Assembly (NCBI GenBank): GCA_902762565.1
Contig: CACWOS010000001.1
Span: 50,941 to 114,940 of the forward strand
DNA: 64,000 bases
DNA from: an uncultured Prevotellaceae bacterium
GTDB taxonomy: Bacteria; Bacteroidota; Bacteroidia; Bacteroidales; Bacteroidaceae
Direction: 5' to 3'
Of the stretch, positions 17,803-27,058 are shown one piece after another. The notes below the pieces were generated by a model. The model was not told the DNA's origin. It was given only the letters and a program-made list of their open reading frames with translations, and did no database searches. Numbering within the stretch: the stretch's first letter is position 1; every line of letters begins with the position of its first letter. Both the position numbers and the translations under genes were made by a program.

Positions 17803-18567
17803 ATGATACCCAAAAAGATACATTATTGTTGGCTTAGCAACGAACCTTTCCCAAAGGTTATTCAACGTTGCATACAAACATGGCAACAGACGCATCCCGA
17901 CTATGAAATAAAACATTGGAGCACTAAAAATTTTGATATAAATAGTGTGCCATATGTAAAAGAGGCTTTCGAGGCTCGGAAATGGGCCTTCGCTGCCGAT
18001 TACATCCGCATGTATGCACTTTATACAGAGGGGGGGATCTATCTCGACACTGATGTTATATTACTGAAGAAGTTTGATGATTTTCTGAATCATTCTTTCT
18101 TCTCATGCATGGAATATCATCCGACACAGATAGAGAAAGCCGGAACAATGGCTCACCTGAACGCAGAAGGACATCGTATTGATGATGCGTTTATAGAAGG
18201 CATTCAGATACAGGCAGCTGTGATGGGGGCAGAGGCAGGAAGCCCGTTCGTAAAGAAAGTACTCGACTGGTATCAGGACAAACATTTTGTAAAGGAGGAT
18301 GGTTCGCTCCGTACGGACGTTCTATCGCCTTACATTTATGCTCGAGTCGCTGAGGAAATAGGGTTTGTTTACAAGGACATTGATCAGGAGCTAGCAGGGA
18401 ACGTACATATTTATCCATCGGAAACTTTCGCTGGTAATAAGCACGAAGCGACCAATAACAGTTATGCTATCCACTTGTGTGCTCATAGTTGGCATTTGTC
18501 ACCATGGGAGAAGATACGGCGTTTTTTTGGTATGAGTAAGAAGTTTAAACAGACAGGAGAAAAATGA
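17803..18567 (+). CDS. Glycosyltransferase family 32 (capsular polysaccharide synthesis type)
   Basis: A 254-residue GT-A enzyme. It begins MIPKKIHYCWLSNEPFPK, the usual start of bacterial GT32 proteins, and carries WAFAADYIRMYALYTEGGIY followed by the DxD in LDTDVILLK (near residues 85-90). The C-terminal AIHLCAHSWHLS holds the conserved His-Ser-W. An in-frame extension reaches 17674, but it would begin upstream of the promoter at 17746-17776 with a TTG, so 17803 is chosen. It overlaps the acyltransferase gene by 4 nt. Confidence 0.85.
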   Translation: MIPKKIHYCWLSNEPFPKVIQRCIQTWQQTHPDYEIKHWSTKNFDINSVPYVKEAFEARKWAFAADYIRMYALYTEGGIYLDTDVILLKKFDDFLNHSFFSCMEYHPTQIEKAGTMAHLNAEGHRIDDAFIEGIQIQAAVMGAEAGSPFVKKVLDWYQDKHFVKEDGSLRTDVLSPYIYARVAEEIGFVYKDIDQELAGNVHIYPSETFAGNKHEATNNSYAIHLCAHSWHLSPWEKIRRFFGMSKKFKQTGEK

Positions 18568-19517
18568 GCTATAATAAAGAAAGATACCATACGCTTAAGC
18601 AGATAGCTTATTATATACTTTTTGGGGTATGGTATGTGGTATCACTATTGCCTATGTGGTTTCTGCATGGTATATCATCGTTGATGTCAATTGTATTGTT
18701 CTATGTGATACGTTATAGACGCGAGGTCGTACATGAGAATATAAAGAGTTCGTTTCCAGAAATGTCTCCGAGGAAGTGTTGGATGGTTGAGCGACGTTTC
18801 TACACCCACTTCTGCGACTTGCTGATGGAAAGCGTAAAATACTTTTCCATGTCAGAAAAGACTTTGAAGAAACGTATGCGTTTCAAAGGAGTAGAATTGG
18901 TTGAGGAGTCGTGTCGCAAAGGACGGTCCTGTGGCGTTTTCTTAGGACATTACGGCAATTGGGAATGGATAAGTAGCATGCCCTTATGGGTAGACCCTAA
19001 TTTATGCCAATGCATGCAGTTGTATCATTCTTTAGAAAATTACGTTACTGACCAATTGATACTTTATACGCGTAGCCGTTTCGGTGGCGTAAATATTACG
19101 ATGGATAAGTCAATCAAGTATATTGTTAACTATCGTCGTCAGGGTAAACCGCTTATTGTTGGCTTCATATCTGATCAGGCTCCGTTCTGGGATAATATTT
19201 ATTATTGGTCAGACTTCCTGCATCATGAGACTCCATGGTTTACAGGCGGTGAGCGCATCATGCAAAAGCTTGATATGGACGTATACTATCTTGATGTACG
19301 TAGAATCCGTCGTGGCTATTATGTAGCAGAGTATAAGCTGATTACTGATGAGCCACAGAAACAAGAGCAGTTCTGGATTACTCAGAAATATGGAGAAATG
19401 CTTGAGGCAACAATTCGGCGAGGACCGTCGTATTGGTTATGGAGTCATCGTCGCTGGAAGCGTACCAAGGAAGAGTGGTTGAAGATAACGCATGGCGGAA
19501 TAAAACCAAAGAGCTGA
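18564..19517 (+). CDS. LpxL/HtrB-like lysophospholipid (lipid A) acyltransferase
   Basis: A 317-residue inner-membrane acyltransferase. An N-terminal hydrophobic anchor (about 12-45) precedes the catalytic HX4E motif, LGHYGNWEWIS (His and Glu near residues 130-135), and FISDQAPFWDN, the second conserved block. The C-terminal SYWLWSHRRWK is the typical family ending. Members add a secondary acyl chain to lipid A or an aminolipid. It is embedded among glycosyltransferases and overlaps both neighbours, which suggests the locus works on LPS rather than on a free capsule. Confidence 0.85.
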   Translation: MSYNKERYHTLKQIAYYILFGVWYVVSLLPMWFLHGISSLMSIVLFYVIRYRREVVHENIKSSFPEMSPRKCWMVERRFYTHFCDLLMESVKYFSMSEKTLKKRMRFKGVELVEESCRKGRSCGVFLGHYGNWEWISSMPLWVDPNLCQCMQLYHSLENYVTDQLILYTRSRFGGVNITMDKSIKYIVNYRRQGKPLIVGFISDQAPFWDNIYYWSDFLHHETPWFTGGERIMQKLDMDVYYLDVRRIRRGYYVAEYKLITDEPQKQEQFWITQKYGEMLEATIRRGPSYWLWSHRRWKRTKEEWLKITHGGIKPKS

Positions 19518-21331
19518 TGGGACGAATCAAAGTCTTCATATTAGTGTTCATCATTTGGACAGTCATTGGCTCCATCAGCAAAGTGCTTTTTCTGATGGTA
19601 TACCATTCACTATATGCTGACGTATCGTTCACAGAATTAATAGCGGTGTTATGGTATGGCCTGCGTCTTGATTTGGCAATAGGTGGCTATCTGACGCTTC
19701 TGCCAGGATTGGTATTAATTATTACGTTGTGGTGGCAGGGCAGTTTGTTACATGGGCTTTGGCGGGGCTATTCCTTTGTTGCTGCTTTTCTTGCTTCTTT
19801 AGCATATATCGCCAATCTTGGCCTTTATGGATATTGGGGATTCCCGCTTGACAATACTCCTTTACTATATATCAAAACTTCACCTGCCGATGCGCTGGCA
19901 AGTCTGACATGGTGGCAACTCAGTTTGTCTGTTCTTGCTGTTATCATCGTAGCAATAGCAATATTTAAGGTACAACCACGTCTGCCGCATTTTAAGCAAA
20001 GTAATATCTTTTTCCCTCGACGTGTTTTGCTAACATTGGTGTTATTGTTGATGGAGGTAGCTTTGCTTTTGCCTATTCGCGGTGGAGTGGGAACAGGTAC
20101 CAATCATACAGGTAGCGTGTATTTCTCTAGCAATATCCGACTGAACCATGCTGCCGTGAATCCCATATTTTGCTTTATTGAGTCTGTTGTTCATCAAGAG
20201 GAGATAGGAACAAAATATCGATTTATGAATGACAATGAAGCATCAGAGTTGTTTCAGGGAATGACTTATACACATCTACGCAAAGATACACTACAGCTAG
20301 CCTCAAAGCCTCATGTAATATTGATAGTACTGGAGAGTTTCTCTGATAGTCTTATACATATGAATGGAATAATCCCCAATATGCAGAGGCTTTCAAATGA
20401 GGGATTGTATTTTACAAATTTTTACGCTAATAGTTTTCGTACTGATAGGGCGTTAGTATCGATTCATAGCGGTTTGCCGGCACAACCGACCATGAGTGTG
20501 ATGGATATACCCCGAAAGAGTACTTCTCTACCATCGATAGCTAGCGTGTTGGCAAAAAGCGGTTATCAAACAACGTTCTATTATGGAGGAGACATCAATT
20601 ATAGTAATATGCGCTCGTACTTTATGGGCACAGGCTTTCAACAGATTGTTTCTGATGCAGACTTCCCTGCTAAACAGCGTACAGGTAAATGGGGCGTGGC
20701 CGATGGTGCAGTTTATGATAGGATGCTGTCCGATATCAAGGCTGATATGTCTGGCAAACCTTTCTTCCGTAGTATCATGACAGAAAGCAGCCATGAGCCT
20801 TTCGATGTACCAGATTATCAGAAGATAAAGAATAGTTCTGTGCTTAATGCTTTTTCGTATGCAGACGATTGTTTAGGGCGCTTTATAGATGGAGTTAAAG
20901 CATTGCCTTGTTGGAAGAATACGTTGATAGCGATAGTCCCGGATCATTTAGGAGCATATCCAGATAATCCTGACAATTATCAGTTGTGGCGATATAAGAC
21001 TCCTTTTATCCTTCTTGGTGGCGTTATAGAAAAGGCTGCGACTTGTCATGTTATAGGTTCGCAAATAGATATCCCTGCCACGATATTAGGTTTAGTAGGT
21101 ATCGATCATAGCGAATTTCTTTATTCTAAAGATTTGCTTGATGCTGGTGCTCCTCATTTTGCGTTCTTTACCTTTCCAGATATGATGGGTATGGTAACAG
21201 ATAGCAGTAGTGTAATATATGATAACACCTTAGAGCGGGTATATTCCTCAGAAGGACCTGATGGTGATGGACTTGTGAGGAAAGCTCAGGCATATTTACA
21301 AAAGTTATATGATGACATTGACAAACGATAA
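19517..21331 (+). CDS. LTA synthase family/sulfatase-fold membrane protein
   Basis: A 604-residue protein with five or six N-terminal transmembrane helices (about 5-195) and a periplasmic alkaline-phosphatase-superfamily domain. The metal/nucleophile motifs are VILIVLESFSDS, NSFRTDRALVSIHSG (Thr as likely nucleophile), TESSHEPF and IVPDHLG. The start is the ATG overlapping the acyltransferase TGA (TGATG, 19515-19519); a longer frame reaches back to 19433 with a TTG, deep inside the neighbour. Family members transfer phosphoethanolamine or phosphoglycerol to LPS, glycans or lipids in the periplasm. The acyltransferase coupling suggests an LPS acceptor. Confidence 0.82.
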   Translation: MGRIKVFILVFIIWTVIGSISKVLFLMVYHSLYADVSFTELIAVLWYGLRLDLAIGGYLTLLPGLVLIITLWWQGSLLHGLWRGYSFVAAFLASLAYIANLGLYGYWGFPLDNTPLLYIKTSPADALASLTWWQLSLSVLAVIIVAIAIFKVQPRLPHFKQSNIFFPRRVLLTLVLLLMEVALLLPIRGGVGTGTNHTGSVYFSSNIRLNHAAVNPIFCFIESVVHQEEIGTKYRFMNDNEASELFQGMTYTHLRKDTLQLASKPHVILIVLESFSDSLIHMNGIIPNMQRLSNEGLYFTNFYANSFRTDRALVSIHSGLPAQPTMSVMDIPRKSTSLPSIASVLAKSGYQTTFYYGGDINYSNMRSYFMGTGFQQIVSDADFPAKQRTGKWGVADGAVYDRMLSDIKADMSGKPFFRSIMTESSHEPFDVPDYQKIKNSSVLNAFSYADDCLGRFIDGVKALPCWKNTLIAIVPDHLGAYPDNPDNYQLWRYKTPFILLGGVIEKAATCHVIGSQIDIPATILGLVGIDHSEFLYSKDLLDAGAPHFAFFTFPDMMGMVTDSSSVIYDNTLERVYSSEGPDGDGLVRKAQAYLQKLYDDIDKR

Positions 21332-21337
21332 TAGAAG

Positions 21338-22165
21338 ATGATATTTGCCAGAGATAAAAGTCAGATGTGCAACAATCTGTTGCAGTATGCTCATGTTTAT
21401 GCTTGGGGTAGGGAACATGGTCGGAAGGTCTTGTCCATGCGCTTCAGCTATAAGTATCCATACTTTCATATTCAACATACCTCATTGACTAGCTTCCCTC
21501 TTTATGTAATAGCGAAGGCTTTAGCTGCCATAAAGTTGTTGCCAACTGCAAGTTTTAAGCATGCAGAATGTGACCGAGAGGCTTTGGAACTGAAAATGTT
21601 ACGCTATCGACATATTGTGGTTAGTGGCTGGTATGTTCGTTATTACGACCTTTTCCTGAAATATCGTCAGGAAATCTGTGAATTATTTGCGATAGATGAG
21701 CAGTATACAATGCCTGTTAAACAGAAAATGCAAACAGCTGAAGGTACTGCTAGTCGTATAGTTAGATTGGGGGTGCATATACGTCGTGGTGATTATTCGG
21801 TTTGGAATAACGGAAAATATTATTATAATGATGACATCTATGCTCGACATATTAATAAATTTGCAGAGATGCATGACAAAAGTGTAGTACATGTTTATTT
21901 GTCATCAAACGACTCTTCTGTCACTGAAGGTCATTTTCAACAGTTGTGTCCTACTGCATGTGTACATAATCTGAACGGAAGCGCACCGGAAGATTTGTTT
22001 ATGCTCTCTGAATGCGACTTTCTAATTGGTCCTCCTAGCACTTTTTCTTTAGTAGCGGCTATGTATCGTGATATTCCACTATATCGGATGGATACATCGA
22101 ATGTGGAAGATATGACTGAAAGTGCTTTTCACTTGTTTGATTATTGGTTTAGAAAAATTATATAG
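21338..22165 (+). CDS. GT11-like glycosyltransferase (putative alpha-1,2-fucosyltransferase)
   Basis: A 275-residue protein with the GT11 hallmark LGVHIRRGDYSVW (HxRRGDY, near residue 150) and a C-terminal block FLIGPPSTFSLVAAMYRDIP like the GPSTFS motif of that family. The N-terminus (MIFARDKSQMCNNLLQYAHV) is a divergent form of the usual GGLGNQMFQYA. A GDP-fucose donor is therefore likely but unproven. It is in operon between the LTA-synthase-like gene (6 nt) and the DUF6492-like gene (5 nt). Confidence 0.65.
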   Translation: MIFARDKSQMCNNLLQYAHVYAWGREHGRKVLSMRFSYKYPYFHIQHTSLTSFPLYVIAKALAAIKLLPTASFKHAECDREALELKMLRYRHIVVSGWYVRYYDLFLKYRQEICELFAIDEQYTMPVKQKMQTAEGTASRIVRLGVHIRRGDYSVWNNGKYYYNDDIYARHINKFAEMHDKSVVHVYLSSNDSSVTEGHFQQLCPTACVHNLNGSAPEDLFMLSECDFLIGPPSTFSLVAAMYRDIPLYRMDTSNVEDMTESAFHLFDYWFRKII

Positions 22166-22170
22166 TAGAT

Positions 22171-23022
22171 ATGTCACAATTGCGTAAAATCAGATACCGT
22201 TTATTTGCATGGAGATCATTTCCAAAGTTACAACCAGCAGAAGAGCCAATTGATGTAGTGATACCTATCATTGCGAAGGATCTAAAGATTCTTCCACTAT
22301 GTCTTGAGGGTGTACGCATGTGCGTGGCACATCCCATCAAGCAAATATATATTGTGGCACCAGCACAACCGGAAATTATTCAGTTTTGCAATGACCATCA
22401 GCTTCAGTTTGTTGATGAGACGTCAGTGTTTGGTTTTGCCCCTAAAGACTTGCATCTGCAATTAGATTATGGTAATGGGCTAACAGGTGATCGTAGCGGT
22501 TGGTTGTTTCAGCAACTGGTGAAGCTTAGCGGAAAAGTGGGTACTTGCCGTTATTATCTTTGCATAGATGCAGATCATGTGCTGATACGTCCGCATGTGT
22601 TTCTCACAAATGATCATAAAACGGTATTTTATATGAGTTATGAAGAACACCGGCCTTACTATGACAACATCCATCAGCTATTGCCAGAACTAAAATTACA
22701 TCATCTGTCTTATGTGGATCATAAGATGTTGTTTGATAAGGAACAATTGAAAAAGCTACATCAAGCTATCAGTAAACAATCAGGAGAGTCTTGGATAGAT
22801 ACCATACTGAATAGCTATAATAGGCATTGTCATGCTGGTTTCTCAGAGTTCGAGCTCTATGGCAATTTTGTGATGGAGAAAGTATGTCGCCCTTGGCTGC
22901 AGAAGCGATTGCCATATAAATGCTTGGCTGACTATGAGACACTGAGGCGTAAATGGAGTGGTTCACGTTGGTCTCTGACGTTTCCCGACTATATGCGTCA
23001 GAACATTACAGTGCAAGTCTGA
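22171..23022 (+). CDS. DUF6492-like putative glycosyltransferase
   Basis: A 283-residue cytoplasmic protein with a GT-A-like N-terminal half: IDVVIPIIAKDLKILPLCLE, later QQLVKLSG and YYLCIDADHVLIRP (DxD, near residue 130), then FYMSYEEHRPYYDN. The C-terminal part (RHCHAGFSEFELYGNFV) resembles DUF6492 proteins found in glycan loci. Its last 17 nt overlap the 3' end of the convergent GT87-FGE gene. Function beyond probable sugar transfer is not known. Confidence 0.6.
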   Translation: MSQLRKIRYRLFAWRSFPKLQPAEEPIDVVIPIIAKDLKILPLCLEGVRMCVAHPIKQIYIVAPAQPEIIQFCNDHQLQFVDETSVFGFAPKDLHLQLDYGNGLTGDRSGWLFQQLVKLSGKVGTCRYYLCIDADHVLIRPHVFLTNDHKTVFYMSYEEHRPYYDNIHQLLPELKLHHLSYVDHKMLFDKEQLKKLHQAISKQSGESWIDTILNSYNRHCHAGFSEFELYGNFVMEKVCRPWLQKRLPYKCLADYETLRRKWSGSRWSLTFPDYMRQNITVQV

Positions 23023-24886
23023 ACCCTACATGATTGAAGCGACGACGCTGGTCGTACATGAAGCGATTGGTTGAACGACAATAGCGAGGTGAGCAGTCGT
23101 ATCCTCCTCCACGAATAACGTGGAAATTGCAGGAAGGCTTGCTTTGTGGCGTCTTTCTATACCAATCCTCACACCATTCCCATACATTTCCTGACATGTC
23201 ATAAATCCCTAATTCGTTAGGCTTGAATTGGGCCACTGGTTTATGCAGGTATTCCCTGATATTGGATAATGTGTAGGCCACTTCGTCAATATTATTACTA
23301 CCTGCATAAAGATAGCCTTTTGACTTCTTCCCACCACGAGCAGCATATTCCCATTCTGCTTCTGTCGGCAGGCGGAAATGTTTTCCTGTAAGAGCGCTGA
23401 GTTTGGCTATAAACTCTTTGCACATATCGTATGTTACATATTCTACAGGATATTGTGACGCCTTATGTTTCGACCTGTTTTTGGGCATAACAGCTTCCCA
23501 AAGTTCTTGAGTAACTTCGGTTTCACCAATATAGTAATTTTTCAATGTAACCTTATGACGGACTTCGTCGAAATCTGCTTCTTTGTCGTTAGGCAGTGCC
23601 CCCATGATAAAAGAACCCCCTTCAACATATACCATTTTAAAGGAAACACCTTTTACATTGAATGTCACATCCTTCTGTGCCTTTAGGGTCGCAGGCAGTA
23701 TAACGGCTAACAAGACGACTATGGCCTTCTTTGGTATCATTGGCATCTTTTCTGGTCCGATAGCCCACCAGATGATACGTAACCAGCAGAAGAAATACGT
23801 ATAGACATCTAACCAATAGGTTTGGTGGATGTAGTCGTGCAACCATGCAGGACAAAGAATATCTGTCGGAAGGATGCAGAAATTAATAACCAATGACCAG
23901 AACAATGTCCAATCTATCCAGTTGCGGTTTTTATGTAGCCAAAATGCCATAGCATAGAAGGGGAATGTGATAATATAAGTATGGGTTTCTGGGCAGTCAC
24001 TAAACAAGATCATGAATCCTGTCAGTACGGCTAAGGCCTGAACCCGGAACTCCAACATTCTCCACCGTTTATAACGGGCAAAGAACGCAATGCCTAATAG
24101 CCCTAATACCGTTATTTGAACTAATCGGTAATTGGGCAATAAGAAGGGCTTGAGTCCTCGGGCAAAAAGAATCCCAATAAAGTCTGAATCACTATGATGA
24201 CTGGCTATCATGTCGAACATCTCTTGATATAGTACAAACACGTTGTCAAAAGCAGTGTTTAGGGCTGGCAACAACAAGAACCCTGCTCCACATAGGGCAG
24301 CGTAACCTAAATTGCGCCATACTTTGGGATAGCAGAACAAAATGGCCAGTTCTGCTGCGCCATAGATCTTGGTTGTAGCTGACAGCATGATGAGGAATAC
24401 TGCCCAGAACCCCTTGCCTCGTTCTAATAAGATAAATGCAAAGATGTATATATAGCTTACTATAATGTTGTGTTGATAGCAGAATACCGTTTGGAGTATC
24501 ACTGATAGCAGAAATAGAAATATCCAATGCTTGTATCTGTCAAATTGTTGTGGCAGACTCTTGATGGCAAAAGCAAACAAGCTGTAGTTCCCTATATTCC
24601 ATACGTATGGTCCAAGCCACCAAGGCAAGTAGAATATGGGGGCAAAGATAACGCTAAAGACGGGCGAATAAAGGAAATAGATGCTATGTGCTTGGGCATA
24701 TTCCAAATTATAAGGACTCAACCCCTCCCAAAACATGCGGGTAGAATCCTGATAATCAAAATAGTTCGTGTTTCGTCCACGTACCACCTCTAAAGTGGTA
24801 GCCAGCAATACGATAGCCATTCCCAGACAAAAGACACATGTGGGATTGGAAAAGAACCATTTAATAGCATTGATTATTTTCTTCAT
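23006..24886 (-). CDS. GT-C (GT87-like) membrane glycosyltransferase fused to a C-terminal FGE/SUMF1-type domain
   Basis: A 626-residue fusion. Residues 1 to about 380 form a polytopic GT87/DUF2029-like domain with about ten membrane helices and an early acidic loop (DYQDSTRMFWEGLSPYN); such GT-C enzymes use polyprenyl-phosphate sugars outside the membrane. At residues 381-403 lies MPMIPKKAIVVLLAVILPA, which looks like a former signal peptide ending LKA|Q and probably acts as the last membrane helix. Residues about 405-626 are a formylglycine-generating-enzyme/SUMF1 domain: FIMGALPND, TEVTQELWEAVM, FRLPTEAEWEYAARGG, YDMSGNVWEWCEDWY, with a Cys-x4-Cys pair (Cys598, Cys603) spaced like the copper cysteines of true FGEs. 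It is third in an operon behind the GtrB-like and WecE-like genes. An internal start at 23740 or 23746 could also give a separate exported FGE protein. Confidence 0.78.
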   Translation of the reverse strand: MKKIINAIKWFFSNPTCVFCLGMAIVLLATTLEVVRGRNTNYFDYQDSTRMFWEGLSPYNLEYAQAHSIYFLYSPVFSVIFAPIFYLPWWLGPYVWNIGNYSLFAFAIKSLPQQFDRYKHWIFLFLLSVILQTVFCYQHNIIVSYIYIFAFILLERGKGFWAVFLIMLSATTKIYGAAELAILFCYPKVWRNLGYAALCGAGFLLLPALNTAFDNVFVLYQEMFDMIASHHSDSDFIGILFARGLKPFLLPNYRLVQITVLGLLGIAFFARYKRWRMLEFRVQALAVLTGFMILFSDCPETHTYIITFPFYAMAFWLHKNRNWIDWTLFWSLVINFCILPTDILCPAWLHDYIHQTYWLDVYTYFFCWLRIIWWAIGPEKMPMIPKKAIVVLLAVILPATLKAQKDVTFNVKGVSFKMVYVEGGSFIMGALPNDKEADFDEVRHKVTLKNYYIGETEVTQELWEAVMPKNRSKHKASQYPVEYVTYDMCKEFIAKLSALTGKHFRLPTEAEWEYAARGGKKSKGYLYAGSNNIDEVAYTLSNIREYLHKPVAQFKPNELGIYDMSGNVWEWCEDWYRKTPQSKPSCNFHVIRGGGYDCSPRYCRSTNRFMYDQRRRFNHVGFRLAL

Positions 24887-24897
24887 GCCTTTTTCCT

Positions 24898-26019
24898 TTA
24901 GTATTTGAACTTAACCAGCAGCTTCACAATTTTGTCAATCTCGTCATCTGTTAACTCATAATACAGCGGGAGGCGCACTAGGGTGTCAGCATAACGATCA
25001 CAATTGGAAAGTGCCCTACCGTCGTGTTTGTCTTGATAGTATTTGCTAGAATGTAATGGCAGATAATGGAAGGTGGCCTGAACACCGTGATTCTTTAGGT
25101 AGTTCATTAGTGTCGTACGAACCTCCAGTGACGGACATAGCAGATAATACATGTGGTAGTTGTTAGTGGCATATTCTGGCAATTCTGGCAGTTTGATGCC
25201 ATTGCTCAGTTTTCCTCTCAACCCTTGGTCGTAACGCTCCCAGATATGACGACGTTTCCCCTGAATATCATCTAATTGCTCTAACTGAGCCCACAAGAAA
25301 GCCGCATTGAATTCAGAAGGCAGGAACGACGAGCCGATGTCACACCAGCCATATTTGTTAACCATACCGCGATAGAACTCAGCACGGTTGGTACCTTTCT
25401 CCCATAAAATCTCGGCTCTACTGATGAATCGTTCATCATTGACCACCAACATACCACCTTCACCGCAATTGATATTCTTAGTTTCATGGAAGGAGAAGGC
25501 AGCTAAATGGCCAATACCGCCTAGAGGTTTTCCTTTATAGAAGGAATCGATAGAGTGTGCTGCATCTTCAACAACCATTAGATGATGTTCCTCTGCCAAA
25601 GTCATGATACTGTCCATGTCACAAGCTACACCAGCATAGTGCACAACAACAATAACCTTGGTATGCTCGTTAATCAGTGGTTCTATTTGTTCCGCTGTTA
25701 TGTTAGGATTTTCGGCGTTACTGTCAGCAAAACGTATGCAGGCCCCTTCGCGAAGAAATGCTATCGCAGACGACACAAAGGTGTACGATGGTACGATGAC
25801 TTCATCGCCAGGCTTTAGCTGACAGAGCATGGCACACATTTCTAATGCGTCTGTTCCTGAGGTGCACAACAGACATTTCTTAAAACCGTAACGTTTTTCG
25901 AAGAACCCATGACAAAGCTTTGTAAACTGCCCATTACCAGACATGGTGGTAGAGTGACATACCTCTTGTATATAGCTGAGTTCGCGACCAGAGCAATATG
26001 GTTTGTTGAATGGAATCAT
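24898..26019 (-). CDS. wecE: dTDP-4-amino-4,6-dideoxygalactose transaminase (WecE/RffA-like)
   Basis: A PLP-dependent sugar aminotransferase of 373 residues. It has the WecE/RffA start IPFNKPYCSGRELSYI, CTSGTDALEM, VPSYTFVSSA and Lys181 in SFHETKNINCGEGG. ArnB and WecE both belong to this superfamily; the sequence looks closer to WecE, which aminates dTDP-4-keto-6-deoxyglucose to dTDP-Fuc4N. It sits 18 nt after the GtrB-like transferase and 11 nt before the GT-C/FGE fusion, which suggests its 4-aminosugar is loaded on undecaprenyl phosphate and then transferred outside the membrane. Confidence 0.87.
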   Translation of the reverse strand: MIPFNKPYCSGRELSYIQEVCHSTTMSGNGQFTKLCHGFFEKRYGFKKCLLCTSGTDALEMCAMLCQLKPGDEVIVPSYTFVSSAIAFLREGACIRFADSNAENPNITAEQIEPLINEHTKVIVVVHYAGVACDMDSIMTLAEEHHLMVVEDAAHSIDSFYKGKPLGGIGHLAAFSFHETKNINCGEGGMLVVNDERFISRAEILWEKGTNRAEFYRGMVNKYGWCDIGSSFLPSEFNAAFLWAQLEQLDDIQGKRRHIWERYDQGLRGKLSNGIKLPELPEYATNNYHMYYLLCPSLEVRTTLMNYLKNHGVQATFHYLPLHSSKYYQDKHDGRALSNCDRYADTLVRLPLYYELTDDEIDKIVKLLVKFKY

Positions 26020-26037
26020 TTCTTTGTCGATTTGATG

Positions 26038-26958
26038 TTAAATATTGATGGTATCGCTGACGATAAACACAGGACGACCTTTTACCTGATCGAAAATCTT
26101 TCCAATATAGAGCCCTAAGATTCCCATCATAAAGAGCAGTAGCCCCCCCACGAACCAAATAGAGAATATAGTGGAGGTATATCCCACCACTTCGTTGAGT
26201 CCATAGAACTTAGCAAAAATATTATAGATAGCCATCAGGAATGACAGGCATGACATAATTAAGCCTAACGTCACAGACAGATAAAGTGGTCTATTGCTGT
26301 TTGAGATGATAGAGTTATACGACAGTTTAAGCAATCTGGCAAGATTATATGAGCTTTTCCCTTCCAATCGATGGTCATGAAGTACATCTACCGTAGTCTT
26401 TTTGAAGCCAAGGGTATGTATCAACTCTACAAAGGAGCGTGAATATTCTGGGATGCTACAATATACTTTTACTATCTTCTGGCTATAGATGCCAAATTCA
26501 GCTACAGCCTTGTCTGTGTCGAAACCGCTCAGGAAGTCGTACACCTTATGGAAAACAGCTGATGACATACGTTTCAGGAAGGTGTCTTCTCTGACGACAC
26601 GTCGTGCGCTCACCACGTCATACCCTTCAAGCGCTTTCTGATACATGGCTGGCAGGTCTTCTGGCTTATTTTGCAGGTCACAGTCTATCACCGCAATATA
26701 ATTTCCTTTGGCGTATGTCAATCCTGCGGTTATGGCATAAGGCTGTCCGAAGTTCCTGCTTAGATTGATACCTTTGACTTTCTTGTCATGTGCACAAATC
26801 TCGGCAATCTTAGTCCATGAATCGTCAGGCGAGCAGTCGTTGACCAACACTATCTCGTAATCATCAGTCAGTGGCTTTATGGCATGATGTATGCGATTTA
26901 CCAGCTCGTCTAACATCTTCTCGCCACGATAAACAGGTGACACAATTGATAAATCCAT
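26038..26958 (-). CDS. Polyprenyl-phosphate glycosyltransferase (GtrB/ArnC/DPM1-like)
   Basis: A 306-residue GT2 enzyme of the dolichol/undecaprenyl-phosphate sugar synthase group. Its motifs are LSIVSPVYRGEKMLDELVN, VLVNDCSPDDSW, GINLSRNFGQPYAITAG and YIAVIDCDLQNKPED (DxD variant DCD). SSYNLARLLKLSYNSI lies just before two C-terminal membrane helices (about 235-255 and 265-290). Members make Und-P-glucose, Und-P-formyl-Ara4N and similar lipids on the cytoplasmic face. It is the first gene of the operon with the WecE-like and GT-C/FGE genes, and the GtrA-like flippase is encoded divergently. Confidence 0.88.
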   Translation of the reverse strand: MDLSIVSPVYRGEKMLDELVNRIHHAIKPLTDDYEIVLVNDCSPDDSWTKIAEICAHDKKVKGINLSRNFGQPYAITAGLTYAKGNYIAVIDCDLQNKPEDLPAMYQKALEGYDVVSARRVVREDTFLKRMSSAVFHKVYDFLSGFDTDKAVAEFGIYSQKIVKVYCSIPEYSRSFVELIHTLGFKKTTVDVLHDHRLEGKSSYNLARLLKLSYNSIISNSNRPLYLSVTLGLIMSCLSFLMAIYNIFAKFYGLNEVVGYTSTIFSIWFVGGLLLFMMGILGLYIGKIFDQVKGRPVFIVSDTINI

Positions 26959-26984
26959 AAGATTTCTATTTATTATTTTGCATG

Positions 26985-26992
26985 CAAAGGTA
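26985..26992 (-). promoter_or_regulatory. -7 promoter box of the GtrB-like/WecE/GT-C operon
   Basis: Minus strand TACCTTTG, 26 nt before the GtrB-like start codon. Confidence 0.65.
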
Positions 26993-27035
26993 CAAAATAT
27001 TTATGAACTATGTGCCATGAACGCTGATTTTTTCG

Positions 27036-27043
27036 TAACTTTG
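27036..27043 (+). promoter_or_regulatory. -7 promoter box of the GtrA-like gene
   Basis: Plus strand TAACTTTG. The closeness of the ATGs at 27053 and 27059 implies a very short leader and rules out the in-frame TTG at 26978. Confidence 0.6.
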
Positions 27044-27058
27044 CGACCGAATATGAAT

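Noticed and set aside
23006-23746. Separate gene for the FGE-like protein
   Set aside because: An internal ATG with a signal-like sequence exists, but the reading frame runs unbroken from the GT-C part and no promoter box was seen; kept as an alternative in the feature text.
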